DNA of 6,765 nucleotides, from assembly GCA_016183075.1 (NCBI GenBank), contig JACPFH010000232.1:1-6765 (forward strand). Direction: 5' to 3'. The first letter of the stretch is position 1. Each line of letters begins with the position of its first letter. This DNA comes from Deltaproteobacteria bacterium (GTDB lineage Bacteria; Desulfobacterota; Binatia; UBA9968). A model generated the notes under the pieces. The model was not told the DNA's origin and ran no database searches. It saw only the letters and a list, made by a program, of their open reading frames with translations. Both the position numbers and the translations under genes were made by a program. Below, piece after piece: positions 4,738 to 6,765 of this stretch.

Positions 4738-6201
4738 ATGGCAAAGATGTTGATTGGCGGCGAGCTGGTAGATTCGGTTAGTAAAGAGACCTACGAAGTG
4801 CGCAATCCCGCCAGCGGCGAGGTGGTCGATCGGGTCCCGAAGGGGACCGCGAAGGACGTTGAGCATGCCATCCAGGCCGCGGAGGCGGCCTTCAAGCAAT
4901 GGTCCGACACGACGGCGGAAGATCGCGGCAGGACGCTCATGAACGCCTGCGAGCTGATCCGGCAAAAAAGCGCTGAGATCGCCCAGCTCCTGACCCAGGA
5001 ACAGGGAAAGACCCTTTTTGAAGCCAATTTGGAGATCCACCATCTGCTTCACGGCTTGGAATTTTACGCCGGCCTGGCTTCTAAGGTACGGGGCGCGCAC
5101 GTGCCTTTGCCGCAGAGCGGCGCTTACGGGATGGTGATTCGCCAACCCATCGGCGTATGCGGCGGCATCGTGCCCTGGAATTTTCCGCTGACACTGATGG
5201 GAACAAAATTGGGGCCGGCCCTGGCCGCCGGCAACACGATCATTATCAAGCCGGCCACGACCACCCCGCTCGCCACGCTTCTGTGCATTGAGCAGATCCA
5301 GAAGGCCTCCTACGGCGAGGGGAAGCAGCAAAAGACGCTCGCCAAAGGGGCCGTCAACGTGGTCACCGGACCGGGAAGTACGGTGGGTGAAGAGATGCTT
5401 CGAAACCCGCGCATTCGCCGGATCGCGTTTACCGGCTCCACCGCGGTGGGCCGGCACGTCATGGAGGTGGCCGGGCGGGAGATCAAGCGGATCACGCTGG
5501 AGCTCGGCGGAAGTGATCCGATGATCGTCATGGAAGACGCGAACTTGGATATGGCCGTCAAAATGGCCGACATCGGCCGCTATTTCAACTGCGGGCAGAT
5601 GTGCCTCGGCGTGAAGCGCCTTTTCCTCCAGGAGTCGATTGCCGAGAAATTCCTCGGCTCTCTGGCTGATATCTTGAAAAAGAAGACCGTCGGCAGCGGC
5701 ATGAACAAAGAGTCGCGCATGGGGCCGATCCATCTCGATTCCCAGCGAAAAGAGATTGAGGAGCAGGTTGAGGACGCCAAGAGCCGCGGCGCCAGGGCGA
5801 TCATCGGCGGTGAAAGACCCAAAGGGGGGGATCTCGACAAAGGCTTTTTCTATCTGCCTACGCTCCTCACCAATGTTCCGGAGGACTCCCGTGTGAGCGT
5901 GGAGGAAACCTTTGGTCCGGTTCTTCCGGTCTTCACCTTCAAGACCATCGAGGAAGCGATCGAGAAGGCAAACAAATCCGTCTACGGGTTGGGCTCATCG
6001 ATCTGGACGCGGAATCTGCTGTACGCGAACAAAGCGATCGACAAGCTGGAGGCCGGAAACGTGTGGGTAAACTCGCTCCATTACGGCTACGACGAGCTTC
6101 CCTTCGGCGGGGTCAAGGCCAGCGGCGTCGGACGCGAGCACGGCCCGGAGGCCCTGGATTACTACCTCGAGCCCAAAGGCGTCGTGATCGTCAACGCGTA
6201 G
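4738..6201 (+). CDS. NAD(P)-dependent aldehyde dehydrogenase
   Basis: The 487-aa product is full length for the ALDH superfamily, which oxidises aldehydes to acids through a cysteine thiohemiacetal. All key residues are present: Asn148 in PWNFP, Lys171 in IIKPA, the FTGSTAVG dinucleotide loop (231-238), Glu255 in LELGG, catalytic Cys289 in NCGQMC, and the EETFGPV motif (389-395). The C-terminal PFGGVKASGVGREHG (455-469) is also typical. The overall pattern suits the succinate-semialdehyde, betaine-aldehyde or vanillin dehydrogenase branch, but I cannot assign the substrate. Being adjacent to the divergent 2-oxoacid decarboxylase, it could oxidise that enzyme's aldehyde product (inference). 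It is probably co-transcribed with the hydratase upstream. An extended frame from 4654 is rejected because its extra 28 residues come from repeats. Confidence 0.95.
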   Translation: MAKMLIGGELVDSVSKETYEVRNPASGEVVDRVPKGTAKDVEHAIQAAEAAFKQWSDTTAEDRGRTLMNACELIRQKSAEIAQLLTQEQGKTLFEANLEIHHLLHGLEFYAGLASKVRGAHVPLPQSGAYGMVIRQPIGVCGGIVPWNFPLTLMGTKLGPALAAGNTIIIKPATTTPLATLLCIEQIQKASYGEGKQQKTLAKGAVNVVTGPGSTVGEEMLRNPRIRRIAFTGSTAVGRHVMEVAGREIKRITLELGGSDPMIVMEDANLDMAVKMADIGRYFNCGQMCLGVKRLFLQESIAEKFLGSLADILKKKTVGSGMNKESRMGPIHLDSQRKEIEEQVEDAKSRGARAIIGGERPKGGDLDKGFFYLPTLLTNVPEDSRVSVEETFGPVLPVFTFKTIEEAIEKANKSVYGLGSSIWTRNLLYANKAIDKLEAGNVWVNSLHYGYDELPFGGVKASGVGREHGPEALDYYLEPKGVVIVNA

Positions 6202-6208
6202 TGAATGA

Positions 6209-6222
6209 TGAGCGGCGGCTCA
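6209..6222. terminator. Short hairpin between convergent genes
   Basis: TGAGC, loop GGCG, GCTCA is a perfect 5-bp stem in the 18-nt gap between the dehydrogenase stop and the permease stop, overlapping the latter. No T-run follows on either strand, so it is at best a weak bidirectional terminator. Confidence 0.25.
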
Positions 6223-6765
6223 CTGGGCGGGAACCTGGCTGCGCCGGCCGAACCACCAGAAAACCAGGATCAACGGCGTGAGCACCAGCGTCATAACGAG
6301 CGTCACGGCTGCGGCTTTGTTGAAGGTTCCCGAGGCCCAATAGCTCCAGATAACGGCGGGCAGGGTGATATTGTTATCGCTCACCAGAAACACCGCCACG
6401 GTTAGCTCGCGATAGACCAGAATCGCGCTCCAGATCCAGACAGAAAGCAGCGTTGGGCGCAGCAGCGGAAGCAAGATGCGCCAGGACGTCCGGACCGCCG
6501 ACAGCCCCGCCGCGTAGGCAGCCTCCTCTAACTCCCGGTGGATTTGCAGCAGGGAGCTATTGATCGCGCGCGTGGCAAAGGCCAGCCGGGCGATGACGTA
6601 CACGATCGCGATCAGCCACACCGAGCCGTAGAGGGGCACGAAGTTTCCCAAGACAAACAACGCCAAGAGTGACGCGCCGATCGCCATGATCACCTCGGGA
6701 AGCGCGTGCGGCAAAAAAGCGCCGAATTCGAGCGCATAGCGCATGCGGCTGCGGGAACGAACGAC
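6220..6765 (-). CDS. ABC transporter permease, C-terminal part (truncated at window edge)
   Basis: The frame is open to the window edge (181 residues visible), so the N-terminus is missing; the internal ATG at 6744 is not the true start. Hydrophobic segments lie around residues 25-40, 47-63, 106-128 and 152-173. The cytoplasmic EAA loop is clear: EEAAYAAGLSA (80-90) followed by ILLPLLRP (97-104), fitting EAA---G---------I-LP, which docks the ATPase. The sequence resembles the second half of Fe(III)/thiamine/putrescine-type importer permeases with duplicated permease domains. The imported solute cannot be read. It converges with the dehydrogenase gene, so it belongs to another operon continuing to the right. 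Its permease class is confident; its substrate is unknown. Confidence 0.9.
   Translation of the reverse strand, partial: VVRSRSRMRYALEFGAFLPHALPEVIMAIGASLLALFVLGNFVPLYGSVWLIAIVYVIARLAFATRAINSSLLQIHRELEEAAYAAGLSAVRTSWRILLPLLRPTLLSVWIWSAILVYRELTVAVFLVSDNNITLPAVIWSYWASGTFNKAAAVTLVMTLVLTPLILVFWWFGRRSQVPAQ

Noticed and set aside
4627..5733. Minus-strand open frame of 368 codons opposite the hydratase end and aldehyde dehydrogenase
   Set aside because: It is antisense to a dehydrogenase with every catalytic residue intact, has no recognisable domain, and its composition (rich in His, Arg, Gly) is typical of an antisense shadow in GC-rich DNA.

Overview
The window looks like chromosome of a GC-rich (roughly 55-60 % by eye), Gram-negative-type, heterotrophic bacterium. 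Good Shine-Dalgarno sites, a secreted SBBP-type protein, an acyl-CoA/aldehyde module next to a transporter, and heptanucleotide repeat arrays together resemble deltaproteobacterial, Rokubacteria/NC10 or Tectomicrobia-like environmental genomes. That placement is inference; there is no rRNA or marker gene here.

Left part (1-2098). A secreted SBBP-repeat-type protein runs off the left edge on the minus strand. It has a clear signal peptide, and a stretch of heptanucleotide repeats lies inside its coding sequence. Upstream is a leader with an intrinsic terminator, a hairpin that can cover the ribosome binding site, and a 56-nt block. That block recurs, 53/56 identical and in the same orientation, at 1935-1990. 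Between the copies lies a minus-strand two-gene operon: a 67-aa DUF5678-like protein and a retropepsin-like aspartic protease, overlapping by 4 nt, with their own promoter. The gaps 542-1069 and 1681-2098 hold these regulatory signals plus possible gene debris.

Middle part (2099-3848). A small VOC/glyoxalase-fold protein on the plus strand converges, with a 2-nt gap, on a minus-strand operon. The operon encodes the two halves of a thiamine-diphosphate 2-oxoacid decarboxylase of the sulfopyruvate/phosphonopyruvate decarboxylase type (Pyr-domain subunit first, PP-domain subunit second). A divergent intergenic region carries one promoter candidate for each direction.

Right part (3849-6765). An enoyl-CoA hydratase/isomerase and an NAD(P)-dependent aldehyde dehydrogenase form a plus-strand pair. 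They are separated by 97 nt dominated by an 11 x 7-nt repeat array, whose two flanks are the same motif in opposite orientation and can fold into a long hairpin. The window ends in a convergent, truncated ABC transporter permease.

A plausible but unproven theme is degradation of an imported carboxylic compound: the decarboxylase makes an aldehyde, the dehydrogenase oxidises it, and the hydratase works on a CoA thioester. The least ordinary signals are the heptanucleotide arrays and the duplicated leader-like element.
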